Notes under the pieces: generated by a model
Database searches by the model: none
What the model was told of the DNA's origin: nothing
The model's input: the letters and a program-made list of their open reading frames with translations, nothing else
Shown: positions 42,084 through 52,846 of the stretch, in pieces
Layout: the number at the start of each line of letters is the position of its first letter
How positions within the stretch are numbered: the first letter of the stretch is position 1
Program-made: the position numbers and the translations under genes
Origin: Streptomyces monomycini
GTDB lineage: Bacteria; Actinomycetota; Actinomycetes; Streptomycetales; Streptomycetaceae
DNA length: 64,000 nt
Assembly (NCBI RefSeq): GCF_022271435.1
Contig: NZ_JAFIQY010000016.1
Location: 1 to 64,000 of the forward strand
Reading direction: 5' to 3'

Positions 42084-43076
42084 ATGAAGGCGTCGACCCC
42101 GCCCCCGCCGCCCGCGGCCCCTCCGTGCGCCCCGGTTCCCTTCGACAGTACGGCGCAGCTCATGACGGAGATCAGCATCCAGCTCGGCGACCGGCTCAGC
42201 CGGGTCCGGCTGCGCGGCCTGGCCCCGCGGCCCCCCGCTGGCCGCCCACCGGAGGCCCGCCGCCCGGACGCCCCCTGCCCGGCCGGACCACCGAACGGCG
42301 CCCGTCCCGTCCGCCCACCGGCCGCCCCCGCCCTCGTCGCCGTGGCCCACGGCAGCCGCGACCCCGCCGCGCTGCGCACCGTCACCGCCCTCTTGGACCG
42401 GGTACGGGAGCTGCGCCCCGGGCTCGTCGTCCGTCTCGGCCACATCGAGCTGAACGCGCCCCTGCTCCCGGACACACTGGCGGAGCTGGACGGCCAGGCC
42501 GTCGCCGTACCGCTGCTGCTCGCCCGCGGGCACCACGTCGGCCACGACATCCCGGCCGCGCTGGCCGGCGCACCGCACCTCGCCGCGCGCCTCGCCCGCC
42601 CGCTCGGCCCCCACCCCCTGCTCGCCGAAGCCCTGCACGCCCGCCTCGAAGAGGCCGGTGCCCGGCGTCCGAGCGCCGTCGTGCTGGCCGCCGCCGGGTC
42701 CCGCGCTCCCGAATCGGCCACCGACACGGCCCGTACGGCGCGGCTCCTGTCCCAGCGGCTCGGCGGCGTGCCCGTCCTGCCCGCCTACGCCTCGGCGCCC
42801 CCGGAAGGCGGCCCGCCCGGCACCCCGCTCTCCGTCCCCGCCGCGCTGCGCGTCCTCGCCGCCCGCGGTCACCGGCGGCCCGCCCTCGCCTCCTGCTTCA
42901 CCGCGCCCGGCCGCTTCGCCGCCCAGTGCGCCGCGGCCGCCCCCGGGCCCGCCGCCGCACCGCTCGGCGACCACCCCGCGCTGGCCCGGCTGGTCCTGCA
43001 CCGTTACGACCAGGCCCTCGCTGCACGCGGCGGGTGCGTCCAGGACTCCCTCGGGGCGGCTACCGTCAGCGTATGA
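42084..43076 (+). CDS. CbiX/SirB-like sirohydrochlorin chelatase
   Basis: 330 residues, ATG 42084; the first 80 residues are Pro/Ala/Arg-rich and a start at about 42162 is possible. The two-half chelatase fold begins LVAVAHGSRDPAAL with the catalytic His, and the second metal region is in PLLLARGHHVGHDIP. The second half (VLAAAGSRAPESATDTARTAR, SCFTAPGRFAAQ) is a degenerate repeat. Inserting Fe gives sirohaem, needed by NirB; Co would lead to cobalamin. It diverges from nasA across 213 bases, which supports a sirohaem role. It overlaps the dGTPase gene by four bases. Confidence 0.82.
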   Translation: MKASTPPPPPAAPPCAPVPFDSTAQLMTEISIQLGDRLSRVRLRGLAPRPPAGRPPEARRPDAPCPAGPPNGARPVRPPAAPALVAVAHGSRDPAALRTVTALLDRVRELRPGLVVRLGHIELNAPLLPDTLAELDGQAVAVPLLLARGHHVGHDIPAALAGAPHLAARLARPLGPHPLLAEALHARLEEAGARRPSAVVLAAAGSRAPESATDTARTARLLSQRLGGVPVLPAYASAPPEGGPPGTPLSVPAALRVLAARGHRRPALASCFTAPGRFAAQCAAAAPGPAAAPLGDHPALARLVLHRYDQALAARGGCVQDSLGAATVSV

Positions 43077-44422
43077 CGGGCACACGAACGACGGGCCGCG
43101 AAGCGGGCCACGACGGTACGGGGTACACAGCGGCCGACACCGAACGCTGGGTCCCCGAGCCCGACAAACGCCCGGGCCGCACCGCCTTCCAACGGGACCG
43201 CGCCCGGGTGCTGCACTCCGCCGCGCTGCGCCGCCTCGCGGGCAAGACCCAGGTCGTCACCCCGGGCACCACCGAACACCTGTGGGACGCCAGCCCCCGC
43301 ACCCGTCTCACCCACTCCCTGGAGTGCGCCCAGGTCGGCCGCGAACTCGGCGCGGCGCTCGGCTGCGACCCGGACCTGGTGGAGACCGCCTGCCTCGCCC
43401 ACGACCTGGGCCACCCGCCGTTCGGGCACAACGGCGAACAGGCGCTCAACGAGGTCGCCGCGCCCTGCGGCGGCTTCGAGGGCAACGCCCAGTCGCTGCG
43501 GCTCCTCACCCGCCTGGAACCGAAACGGTTCGTGCCCGACACCGACGGCACGGCCGTCAGCGTCGGCCTCAACCTCACCCGCGCCGCCCTGGACGCCGCG
43601 ACCAAGTACCCCTGGCCGCGCGGCGGCCACCCCACCGACCCCGGTTCGTCCAAGTTCGGTGTCTACGAGGACGACCTGCCCGTCTTCACCTGGTTCCGGC
43701 AGGGCGCGCCGGAGGCGTCCCGCAGCTTCGAGGCGCAGGTCATGGACTGGGCCGACGACGTGGCGTACTCGGTGCACGACGTGGAGGACGGACTGCACGC
43801 CGGCTACCTGGACCCGAACTGCCTGCTCGCCGGGCCCGAACGTGCCGAAGTGTTCGCGATCGCCGCCGGACGTTACGCACCCGGCGCCGACCCGGCGGAA
43901 CTGGGCGAGGCCCTCGACCGCCTGCTCGACCAGGAGTGGTGGCCGCACGGCTACGACGGCACGGCCGTCGCCCAGGCCCGCCTGAAGGACGCCACCAGCC
44001 AGCTCATCGGCCGCTTCTGCCTCGCCGCCGAGACCGCCACCCGGGCCGAGTGGGGACACCTGCCGGGCCGTGCCGGCACCGGCGGATTCACCCGGCACCG
44101 CGCCCGGCTCGTCGTACCGCCCGGAACCCGGCTGGAATGCGCCGTGTTGAAGGCGGTCGCGGAACGTTACGTCATGCGCCGTCCCGACCAGGAGGCGCTC
44201 CGCGCCGACCAGCGCGTCGTCATCGCCGAACTGGCCGAGGCGCTGGTCGCCCGCGCACCCGACGGCCTGGACCCGCAGTTCCGCGCCCTGTACGACCGGG
44301 CCGAGGCGGCGGGCGACGACACCGCCCGGATGCGCGCCCTGATCGACCAGATCGCCGCCCTCACCGACGCCTCGGCGCGCTCCCTGCACGCCCGGCTCAC
44401 CCGGCCGCGGGGCACGCTCTGA
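43073..44422 (+). CDS. dgt: dGTPase-like deoxynucleotide triphosphohydrolase
   Basis: 449 residues from ATG 43073, overlapping the chelatase stop (ATGA). The HD-domain metal ligands are in RTRLTHSLECAQVGREL and ACLAHDLGHPPFGHNGEQAL. Further blocks FEGNAQSLRLLTRLEPK, VMDWADDVAYSVHDVEDGLHAGY and KAVAERYVM are typical of type-2 dGTPases. It removes triphosphate from dGTP and relatives, controlling dNTP pools. Frames running further upstream are GC shadows. Confidence 0.9.
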   Translation: MTGTRTTGREAGHDGTGYTAADTERWVPEPDKRPGRTAFQRDRARVLHSAALRRLAGKTQVVTPGTTEHLWDASPRTRLTHSLECAQVGRELGAALGCDPDLVETACLAHDLGHPPFGHNGEQALNEVAAPCGGFEGNAQSLRLLTRLEPKRFVPDTDGTAVSVGLNLTRAALDAATKYPWPRGGHPTDPGSSKFGVYEDDLPVFTWFRQGAPEASRSFEAQVMDWADDVAYSVHDVEDGLHAGYLDPNCLLAGPERAEVFAIAAGRYAPGADPAELGEALDRLLDQEWWPHGYDGTAVAQARLKDATSQLIGRFCLAAETATRAEWGHLPGRAGTGGFTRHRARLVVPPGTRLECAVLKAVAERYVMRRPDQEALRADQRVVIAELAEALVARAPDGLDPQFRALYDRAEAAGDDTARMRALIDQIAALTDASARSLHARLTRPRGTL

Positions 44423-44735
44423 CCAGCGCCGCCCGCGCCGCCGGGCCACCGTGGCCGGGACCGGTGCGCCCCCTGGGGCACGGGCCCTCTTCCCGCGGCA
44501 CGCCGGCTGCGGGACGCTCAAGCTTGAGTGCCGCGAACCGGGGAAACAAAACAGGGGCACGACGGGGTGGACGGCCGCGGAACGCGATATGACAGATCCG
44601 CGCGCGGCCGGGCGGTGACACGCGGCCGCCCGCGCCGGGCAGTACGCGGCGCAAGCACTGCGGGGGGTAGAACGGGGACACGACCGGGGGCGTTCACGGA
44701 CGCGGACGCACCGCGCCGCAGCGAGGAGGAAGCAA
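44423..44735. other. Intergenic region before ferredoxin reductase gene
   Basis: 313 bases. It contains a perfect 12-bp palindrome CTCAAGCTTGAG at 44517-44528, an A-rich AACAAAACAGG just after it, and the ribosome binding site GAGGAGGAAG near 44722-44731 for the next gene. No gene seen. Confidence 0.45.
44517..44528. promoter_or_regulatory. Palindromic operator candidate
   Basis: CTCAAGCTTGAG is a perfect 12-bp inverted repeat about 208 bases upstream of the ferredoxin reductase start. Its half-site equals that of the MerR/SoxR-like dyad at 38574-38589 (CTCAA/TTGAG). Binding protein unknown. Confidence 0.4.
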
Positions 44736-46013
44736 GTGGTCGACGCACACCAGACGTTCGTCATCGTCGGGGGTGGCCTGGCCGGGGCAAAAGCCGCCGA
44801 GACCCTTCGTGCGGAAGGCTTCACCGGCCGGGTGATACTGATCTGTGACGAGCGCGACCACCCGTACGAGCGCCCCCCGCTCTCCAAGGGGTACCTGCTC
44901 GGCAAGGAGGAGCGCGACAGCGTCTTCGTCCACGAGCCCGCCTGGTACGCCGGCGCGGACATCGAACTGCACCTCGGCCAGCCCGCCGTCCACCTCGACC
45001 CGGCGGCCCGCACGGTCCGGCTCGGCGACGGCACCCTGATCGCGTACGACAAGCTCCTGCTGGCCACCGGCGCCGAGCCGCGGCGCCTGGAGATCCCCGG
45101 CACCGACCTGGTCGGCGTCCACCACCTGCGGCGTCTGGCGCACGCCGAGCGGCTGCGCGGCGTCCTTCAGTCCCTCGGCCGGGACAACGGCCACCTCGTC
45201 ATCGCCGGGGCCGGCTGGATCGGCCTGGAAGTGGCCGCCGCCGCCCGCTCGTACGGCGCCGAGGTGACCGTCGTGGAGCCCGAGCCGACGCCGCTGCACA
45301 GCGTCGTGGGCCCCGAACTGGGCAGCCTCTTCACCGACCTGCACAGCGAGCACGGCGTCCGCTTCCACTTCGGCGCCCGGCTGACCGAGATCACCGGACA
45401 GGACGGCGTGGTGCTGGCCGCGCGCACGGACGACGGCGAGGAGCACCCGGCGCACGACGTGCTCGCCGCGATCGGCGCCGCCCCGCGCACCTCCCTCGCC
45501 GAGCAGGCCGGGCTCACCCTGGTCGACCCGGCGCACGGCGGCGGCGTCGCCGTGGACGCCGCGCTGCGCACCTCCGATCCGCACATTTTCGCGGCCGGTG
45601 ACATCGCCGCCTTCCCGTACTCGCTGCTGCCCTCCGAGGACGGCGAACCGGCCGGGCTGCGCGTCGAGCACTGGGCCAACGCCCTCAACGGCGGCCCCGC
45701 CGCGGCCCGCGCCATGCTCGGCCAGGACGTCACGTACGACCGGATCCCCTACTTCTTCTCCGACCAGTACGACATCGGACTGGAGTACTCCGGCTACGCG
45801 CCCCCGGGCTCGTACGACCAGGTGGTCTGCCGCGGCGACGTCGGCAAGCGCGAGTTCATCGCCTTCTGGCTGAGCGAGGGGCGGCTGCTGGCGGGCATGA
45901 ACGTCAACATGTGGGACGTCACCGGGCCGATCCAGCAGCTCATCCGCTCGGGCCAGGTCCTCGACCCGAATGCGCTGGCCAACCCGCAGGTGGCCCTGGA
46001 CTCGCTGCTCTGA
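44736..46013 (+). CDS. FAD-dependent ferredoxin/rubredoxin reductase
   Basis: 425 residues from GTG 44736 with GAGGAGGAAG upstream. FAD-binding FVIVGGGLAGAKAAETLRAEG at the start, the ERPPLSKGYLLG motif near residue 47, NAD-binding LVIAGAGWIGLEVAAAARSYG at about 150, and FAD-contacting IFAAGDIAAFPY. The C-terminal domain (SDQYDIGLEYSGY, LSEGRLLAGMNVNMWDV) is typical of the oxygenase-coupled reductases that feed ferredoxins for P450s or dioxygenases. NADH is the likely donor. The partner ferredoxin is not adjacent. Confidence 0.9.
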   Translation: MVDAHQTFVIVGGGLAGAKAAETLRAEGFTGRVILICDERDHPYERPPLSKGYLLGKEERDSVFVHEPAWYAGADIELHLGQPAVHLDPAARTVRLGDGTLIAYDKLLLATGAEPRRLEIPGTDLVGVHHLRRLAHAERLRGVLQSLGRDNGHLVIAGAGWIGLEVAAAARSYGAEVTVVEPEPTPLHSVVGPELGSLFTDLHSEHGVRFHFGARLTEITGQDGVVLAARTDDGEEHPAHDVLAAIGAAPRTSLAEQAGLTLVDPAHGGGVAVDAALRTSDPHIFAAGDIAAFPYSLLPSEDGEPAGLRVEHWANALNGGPAAARAMLGQDVTYDRIPYFFSDQYDIGLEYSGYAPPGSYDQVVCRGDVGKREFIAFWLSEGRLLAGMNVNMWDVTGPIQQLIRSGQVLDPNALANPQVALDSLL

Positions 46014-46104
46014 GCCCGCACCGCCGGGCGCGTCCGCGCGCCCGGCGCACGAGAAGGCGCACAAGCCCCCGTACCGCAGCCGACGCCCAGGGAGACACCC
46101 ACCC

Positions 46105-47067
46105 GTGAGCGGAGCCACCGTCACGCTCGACGACGTCCAGGACGCCGCCGCCCGCATCAAGGGCGTCGTCCACCGCACCCCCGTGCTCCGGTCCCGCACC
46201 CTGGACACCCTGGTGGGCGCCGAGGTGCACCTCAAGTGCGAGAACTTCCAGCGGGCCGGCGCCTTCAAGTTCCGCGGCGCCTACCACGCCATGTCGCGGC
46301 TGGCGCCGGAGCAGCTCGCGCGCGGCGTCGCGGCGTTCTCCTCCGGCAACCACGCCCAGGCGGTCGCCCTGGCCGCCCGGGAACTGGGCAGCAGCGCCGT
46401 CATCCTCATGCCGGAGGACGCGCCGCGCTCCAAACGGGACGCGACCGAGGGCTACGGCGCCGAGATCGTCACGTACGACCGCTACACCGGCGACCGGGCC
46501 GCGCTCGGCGCGCGGCTCGCCACCGAACGCGGCCTGGCCCTGATCCCGCCGTACGACCATCCGCACGTCATCGCCGGCCAGGGCACCGCCGCCCTGGAGC
46601 TGATCGAGGACACCGGCCCGCTGGACGCCCTGCTCACGCCGGTCGGCGGGGGCGGTCTGATGGCGGGCTCGGCCGTCGCCGCCACCGCGCTCGTCCCCGG
46701 CATCCGCATGATCGGCGTCGAGCCGGAGACCGGGGACGACACCCGGCGCTCGCTGGCGGCCGGTGAGCGGGTCCGCGTCCCCGTACCGCGCACCATCGCC
46801 GACGGGCAGGCGCTGCCGGAGCCCGGCGAACTGACGTTCCCGATCAACCGCCGGCTGCTGGACTCGGTGGTGCTGGTCGGCGACGACGAGATCAGGGCCG
46901 CGATGCGGCTGGCCTTCGAACGGCTGAAGATCGTCACCGAGCCGAGCGGGGCGACCGCGCTGGCCGCCCTGCTGGCCGGCGCCGTCGATCCGCTGCCGCG
47001 CCGGGTCGGGGCGGTGGTCTCCGGCGGCAACATCGGGCTGGACCGGTTCCTGGAGCTGATGGCCTGA
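46105..47067 (+). CDS. Threonine dehydratase/serine racemase-like PLP enzyme
   Basis: 320 residues from GTG 46105. PLP Lys in FQRAGAFKFRGAYHAMSRL, phosphate loop in SSGNHAQAVALAARELG, the GGGGLMAGSAVAAT glycine loop and SGGNIGLDRF at the end. The fold-type II enzyme deaminates threonine or serine; it lacks the C-terminal ACT regulatory domain, so it is of the catabolic or racemase type. GGAGA lies 10 bases before the start. Confidence 0.88.
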   Translation: MSGATVTLDDVQDAAARIKGVVHRTPVLRSRTLDTLVGAEVHLKCENFQRAGAFKFRGAYHAMSRLAPEQLARGVAAFSSGNHAQAVALAARELGSSAVILMPEDAPRSKRDATEGYGAEIVTYDRYTGDRAALGARLATERGLALIPPYDHPHVIAGQGTAALELIEDTGPLDALLTPVGGGGLMAGSAVAATALVPGIRMIGVEPETGDDTRRSLAAGERVRVPVPRTIADGQALPEPGELTFPINRRLLDSVVLVGDDEIRAAMRLAFERLKIVTEPSGATALAALLAGAVDPLPRRVGAVVSGGNIGLDRFLELMA

Positions 47068-47178
47068 GGGCTGCCGTCCCGGGCCTACCGGGCGTTCCGG
47101 CAGCTTTCCACCGGGTCCGGCGTCCCCCGCCGGGCGGGGGCGGCGGGGACTGTCGTATCCCACCCGTAGAATTCAGGG

Positions 47179-49101
47179 GTGGCTGGCAGGATCAACGATG
47201 ACGACGTGAAGGCGGTGCGGGACGCGGTCCCGATCGACGCCGTCGTGTCCGAGTACCTCCAGCTGCGGAACGCGGGTGGCGGCAACCTCAAGGGCCTGTG
47301 CCCCTTCCACGACGAGAAGTCCCCGTCGTTCCACGTCAGCCCGGCCAAGGGGCTCTACCACTGCTTCGGCTGCCAAGAGGGCGGGGACGTCGTCGACTTC
47401 ATCATGAAGCTCGACCACCTCTCCTTCGCCGAGACCATCGAGCGCCTCGCCTCCCAGGCCGGCATCACGCTGCGCTACGAGGAGGGCGGCTACACCCCGG
47501 GCCGCCAGCAGGGCGAGCGCACCCGCCTGGTCGAGGCGCACAAGATCGCTGCGCAGTACTACGCCGAGCAGCTGGACGGCCCCGAGGCCGAGATCGGCCG
47601 CAAGTTCCTCGCCGACCGCGGCTTCGACCAGGCCGCCGCCCGGCACTTCGGCGTCGGCTACAGCCCGGCCGGCTGGGACCACCTCACCCGGTTCCTGCGC
47701 GGCCGCGGCTTCAGCGACCAGGAACTGATCCTCTCCGGCCTCTCCCAGGACGGCCGCCGCGGCCCCATCGACCGCTTCCGCGGCCGCCTGATGTGGCCGA
47801 TCCGGGACATCGCCGGCGAAGTCGTCGGCTTCGGCGCCCGCAAACTGCGCGACGACGACAACGGCCCGAAGTACCTGAACACCCCGGAGACCCCCCTCTA
47901 CCGCAAGTCCCAGGTCCTGTACGGCATCGACCTCGCCAAGAAGGAGATCGCCAAGACCAACCGGGCGGTCGTCGTGGAGGGCTACACCGACGTCATGGCC
48001 TGCCACCTGGCCGGCGTCCGCACCGCCATCGCCACCTGCGGCACCAGCTTCGGCGAAGGCCACATCAAGATCCTCCGCCGGCTGCTGATGGACAACTCCG
48101 GCTCCGAGGTCGTCTTCACCTTCGACGGTGACGCGGCCGGCCAGAAGGCCGCGCTGCGCGCCTTCGAGGACGACCAGAAGTTCGCCGCCCAGACCTCCAT
48201 CGCCATCACCCCCGGCGGCATGGACCCCTGCGACCTGCGCCTGGCCGAGGGCGACGCCGCCGTCGCCGGGCTGGTGGAGGCCCGTACGCCGCTGTTCGAG
48301 TTCGCGTTGCGCCAGGTCGTCGCCCGGCACAACCTCGACACGACCGTGGGCCGCGCCGCCGCCCTCGACGAGGCGGCGCCCATCGTCGCCAACATCAAGA
48401 ACAGCTCCATCCAGCACGAGTCCGCCGTACAGCTGGCCGGGATGCTCGGCATCCTCGACACCCAGTTCGTCGTCCGCCGGGTCGGCCAGCTCGCCCGCTG
48501 GGCCCGCGAGCGCGGCCGCGACGGCCAGAACGGCCAGGACCCGTCCCGTACGGGCCGCCGCGCCGGGCAGCAGGCCCCCGAGGGCGCCCAGCCGCCGGCC
48601 GGCCCGCGCGGGCCCGCCCTGAACCTCCGCAGCCCCGCCCACCGCGTCGAACGGGAACTGCTCAAGCTGGCCCTCCAGCGCCCCGACCTGGTCTCGCCCG
48701 CCTTCGACGCGTACGGCGTCGACGAGTTCACCGCGCCCCCGTACGCCACCGTCCGCCGCTGCATCGAGGACGCGGGCGGCGCCCTGTCCGCCGCGGGCGA
48801 CACCACCTATCTCGCCCGAGTCCGCGAAGCCGCCCCCGACGACACGGTCCGCGCCATGGTCACCGAACTGGCCGTGGAGCCCCTGCACACCCGCCGCGAC
48901 CCCGACGAGGCGTACGCGGGCGTCCAGTTGGTCGCCGTCCGGCTGGCCGCCGTCAACAGTCGCGTCACGGAGATCCGCGGCGCCCTCCAGCGCCTCGGCC
49001 CGAACGCCGACCCCCAGCACCTGGCCGCCGTCCAGAACGAGCTCTGGGTCCTCCAGCAGTACGGCCAGTCCCTCCGCGAACGGGGCTACGCGGCGCTGTA
49101 G
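47179..49101 (+). CDS. dnaG: DNA primase
   Basis: 640 residues from GTG 47179. CHC2 zinc finger at residues 39-64 (LCPFHDEKSPSF then GLYHCFGCQEGGD); the RNA polymerase core with FLADRGFDQAAARHFGVGYSP and GRLMWPIRD; the TOPRIM acidic residues in VVVEGYTDVMACHLAG and TFDGDAAGQKAALRAF. The C-terminal helicase-binding part follows a Gln/Arg/Pro linker (DGQNGQDPSRTGRRAGQQAP). It makes RNA primers at the replication fork. The sigma factor gene follows. Confidence 0.95.
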   Translation: MAGRINDDDVKAVRDAVPIDAVVSEYLQLRNAGGGNLKGLCPFHDEKSPSFHVSPAKGLYHCFGCQEGGDVVDFIMKLDHLSFAETIERLASQAGITLRYEEGGYTPGRQQGERTRLVEAHKIAAQYYAEQLDGPEAEIGRKFLADRGFDQAAARHFGVGYSPAGWDHLTRFLRGRGFSDQELILSGLSQDGRRGPIDRFRGRLMWPIRDIAGEVVGFGARKLRDDDNGPKYLNTPETPLYRKSQVLYGIDLAKKEIAKTNRAVVVEGYTDVMACHLAGVRTAIATCGTSFGEGHIKILRRLLMDNSGSEVVFTFDGDAAGQKAALRAFEDDQKFAAQTSIAITPGGMDPCDLRLAEGDAAVAGLVEARTPLFEFALRQVVARHNLDTTVGRAAALDEAAPIVANIKNSSIQHESAVQLAGMLGILDTQFVVRRVGQLARWARERGRDGQNGQDPSRTGRRAGQQAPEGAQPPAGPRGPALNLRSPAHRVERELLKLALQRPDLVSPAFDAYGVDEFTAPPYATVRRCIEDAGGALSAAGDTTYLARVREAAPDDTVRAMVTELAVEPLHTRRDPDEAYAGVQLVAVRLAAVNSRVTEIRGALQRLGPNADPQHLAAVQNELWVLQQYGQSLRERGYAAL

Positions 49102-49386
49102 CCGCCTGTGCCCGGCGGCCGGGCACCGGAAGCCGCCGCCCGCGCGAACGGCCCGTACGCCCGCGCGAACGGGCCCGTACCCGCGGGCGGCGGCCGCGGA
49201 CGCCCCGTAACCCGGCACCCCTGCCCCCGCACCCCGGCACCCGGTACTGCGGGCACCCGTATCCCGCACCCCCCATCCCGTGCCCCCGCACCCACCCCGC
49301 CGTAGCCGCGCGGTCACCGTCCGGACCCAAAAAGTGCCCGCACGCCCCTCGTGGCGGGACTGTGTCGTACTCCACACTGAGGAGCG

Positions 49387-50583
<1,197 letters not shown>

Positions 50584-50617
50584 GGGCCGTGCGCCCCCTG
50601 AGCCCCCTACCTCCTCC

Positions 50618-52057
50618 TCACTGCGCGGAGAGAAAAGCTCCCGCGTAGCTCTCCTCCCGCACCGCGATGTACTGCTGCCGCACCGCCTGCCCGACCGGCA
50701 GGTCGTCGCCCGGCTCGAACACCTGACTGGCGGCCGCGGGCCAGCGCGGCGGCTCGTGCGGAGCCAGCGTGCCGTGCGCCACGCCCAGCGCCCAGGCCGC
50801 CTGCCGCGCCGCGCCCAGCGCCGCGTAGTCCGCCGGCTGCGGCACCACGACCTGCGCGCCGAACAGCCCCGGCGCCGCCGCCTGCACCGCGCCCAGCTCC
50901 GCCGCCGCGCCCAGCAGGAACACCCGGCGCACCTCGACGCCCCGCCCGCGCAGCACGTCCAGCGCGTCCGCGAGCCCGCACAGCATGCCCTCGAAGGCCG
51001 CCCGCGCCAGATGCTCCGGCTTCATGCTCTCGCGTCGCAGCCCGTGCAGCGATCCCGCCGTGTGCGGCAGGTGCGGCGTCCGCTCGCCCTCCAGGTACGG
51101 CAGCAGCACCATGCCGTACGAGCCGGGCGTCGACTTCAGCGCCAGCTCGGACAGCCCCTGGAGGTCGGTGCCCAGCATCTCGGCCGTGCCGCGCAGCACC
51201 CGTACCGCGTTGCTCGTGTGCACCACCGGCAGGTGCATCCCCGTCGCGTCGGCGAACGAGGTGATCGTGCCGTTGGAGTCCGCCAGCGCCTCGTGGTGGA
51301 TGCCGAAGACCGAGCCCGAGGCGCCCAGCGACACCACCGCGTCGCCCGTACCGACCCCCAGCCCGAAGGCGGCCGCCATCGTCTCGCCCGTCCCGGCGGA
51401 GATCAGCAGCCCCTCGGGCGTGAAACCGGCGGTGCCGGACGGCCCCAGCACCTCCGGCAGCCGCACCTGGTGCCCGAGCGCCAGCTCCACCAGATCCGGC
51501 CGGTACGCACCGGCCGCCGCCGACCAGAACCCGGTGCCGGACGCGCCGCCCCGGTCCGTCGTACGCCGCGCCGGGCGCCCCAGCAGCTGCCACACCAGCC
51601 AGTCGTGCGGCTGCAGCACCTCGGCGACGCGCGCCGCGTTCGCCGGCTCGTTCCGCGCCAGCCAGCGCAGCTTCGTCAGCGGCTGCGCGGCGTGCGGGAC
51701 GGCACCGACGGCCTGCGTCCAGGCGGCCCGCCCGCCGAGCGCGTCGATCAGATCGGCAGCGGCGCTCTGCGCCCGCTTGTCGTTACCGACCAGTGCCGCC
51801 CGTACGAGCGCGCCGTCGGCGTCCAGCGGCAGCAGCCCCTGCTGCTGGGCGGAGACACCGATCGCCTGCACACCCTCCAGCAGCCCGTTGCCCGCGGCCT
51901 CGCCGAGTGACATCAGCCACGCCTGCGGGTCGATCTCGTGTCCCTTTTCGGCGGGGTGCGGCGCGTACCCCTGCCTGATGACGGCACCCGTGTCCGCGTC
52001 GCAGACGACGATCCGTGTGCTCTCGGACGAACTGTCCAGCCCGGCGACTATCCCCAT
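50618..52057 (-). CDS. xylB: FGGY-family carbohydrate kinase, xylulokinase type
   Basis: 479 residues from ATG 52055-52057. The ATPase fold starts MGIVAGLDSSSESTRIVV with the phosphate-1 loop. IDPQAWLMSLGEAAG and AIGVSAQQQGLLPLD, then VGNDKRAQSAA and the phosphate-2 region (VVSLGASGSVFG); RGGASGTGFW follows PARRTTD. GVEVRRVFLLGAAAELGAVQ is the adenosine region. It phosphorylates D-xylulose or a similar pentulose. xylA is not next to it. It is convergent with the sigma factor gene (34-base gap). Confidence 0.85.
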   Translation of the reverse strand: MGIVAGLDSSSESTRIVVCDADTGAVIRQGYAPHPAEKGHEIDPQAWLMSLGEAAGNGLLEGVQAIGVSAQQQGLLPLDADGALVRAALVGNDKRAQSAAADLIDALGGRAAWTQAVGAVPHAAQPLTKLRWLARNEPANAARVAEVLQPHDWLVWQLLGRPARRTTDRGGASGTGFWSAAAGAYRPDLVELALGHQVRLPEVLGPSGTAGFTPEGLLISAGTGETMAAAFGLGVGTGDAVVSLGASGSVFGIHHEALADSNGTITSFADATGMHLPVVHTSNAVRVLRGTAEMLGTDLQGLSELALKSTPGSYGMVLLPYLEGERTPHLPHTAGSLHGLRRESMKPEHLARAAFEGMLCGLADALDVLRGRGVEVRRVFLLGAAAELGAVQAAAPGLFGAQVVVPQPADYAALGAARQAAWALGVAHGTLAPHEPPRWPAAASQVFEPGDDLPVGQAVRQQYIAVREESYAGAFLSAQ

Positions 52058-52125
52058 GCCCCCAGATGATGCCCCATGGACGGGACCGTACGGCTGCCAG
52101 GTTCACACCCCCGGGGCGGGGACAC

Positions 52126-52249
52126 GCGAACGCGGGCGGGGACACGGGGACAGGCGAACGCGGGCGGGGACACGGGACAGGCGAACGCGGGCGGGGACAC
52201 GGGACACGCGAACGCGGGCGGGGACACGGGGACAGGCGAACGCGGGCGG
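52126..52249. repeat. 27-28-bp tandem repeat, 4.5 copies
   Basis: Units start at 52126 (28 bp), 52154 (27), 52181 (27), 52208 (28) and 52236 (14, partial). Each begins GCGAACGCGGGCGGGGACAC and differs only in its last seven or eight bases. Intergenic, between xylB and a YtxH-like gene. Confidence 0.92.
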
Positions 52250-52292
52250 CCGTCCCCGGCCGCCCGCGCGGTCCCTCGCCCAGGTGCTGCGC

Positions 52293-52592
52293 TCAGGTGT
52301 TGCTCGTCCCCCAGTCGTCCTCACCACCGCCGCGCTGCTCACGCAGCGCCCGGATACGCTCCGCCACCGGCCCGGGCATCCGGTCCCCGACCTTGGCGGA
52401 CACCTTGTCGAACGCCTTGGTGGCCACCTCGCGGCCGCCGAGCGCGGCGGACTCCGCGGTGTTCCGGACGGCCGGGTTCTGCGCGATCCGCCGGGCACTC
52501 TTGCGGAGCTGCTCGTACCGCTCGCGGCCCGCCTTGCTGCCGAGCACGTATCCGATGGCCAGTCCCGTGATGAACGTCAGCCGGTAGCGCAT
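52293..52592 (-). CDS. YtxH-like small membrane-associated protein
   Basis: 99 residues from ATG 52590-52592 with GGTGGAG just upstream. N-terminal hydrophobic segment (YRLTFITGLAIGYVLGSKAG) then a helical, charged part (RERYEQLRKSARRIAQ..., VATKAFDKVSAKV). This matches YtxH-like proteins, whose G-Y-x-x-G-x-K-x-G entry is a single short membrane helix. Role unknown. Confidence 0.8.
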   Translation of the reverse strand: MRYRLTFITGLAIGYVLGSKAGRERYEQLRKSARRIAQNPAVRNTAESAALGGREVATKAFDKVSAKVGDRMPGPVAERIRALREQRGGGEDDWGTSNT

Positions 52593-52846
52593 CGTCGCTC
52601 CACCTTCCCTCTCGTCGGTCTCGCTCGCGCGCACGGTGCGGGGTCTCGCCGGTCCGCGCCGCCCGCCCACCCGCGCGTCCGCCGGGCTGTGCTGCCCGCC
52701 TACCCGCGGACCAGAAGATCATCCGGGCCACCCGCGGCCATACCGATTGGCGGAGCACCCCCCTGCTTGCGCTAATGTATGTGCAGCAGCGAGCGCACGC
52801 CGTCCGGAGCCCCCGGATCGGAGTGCATTCGAGGCACACAGAGCAT

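Noticed and set aside
41891..43072. Upstream extension of the dGTPase frame through the chelatase gene
   Set aside because: The extended protein is all Arg/Pro/Ala and runs antiphase to the chelatase; the ATGA start at 43073 fits the family length.
47100..47155. GC-rich inverted repeat before dnaG
   Set aside because: Arms pair imperfectly and several foldings are equally good; no basis for calling terminator or regulator.
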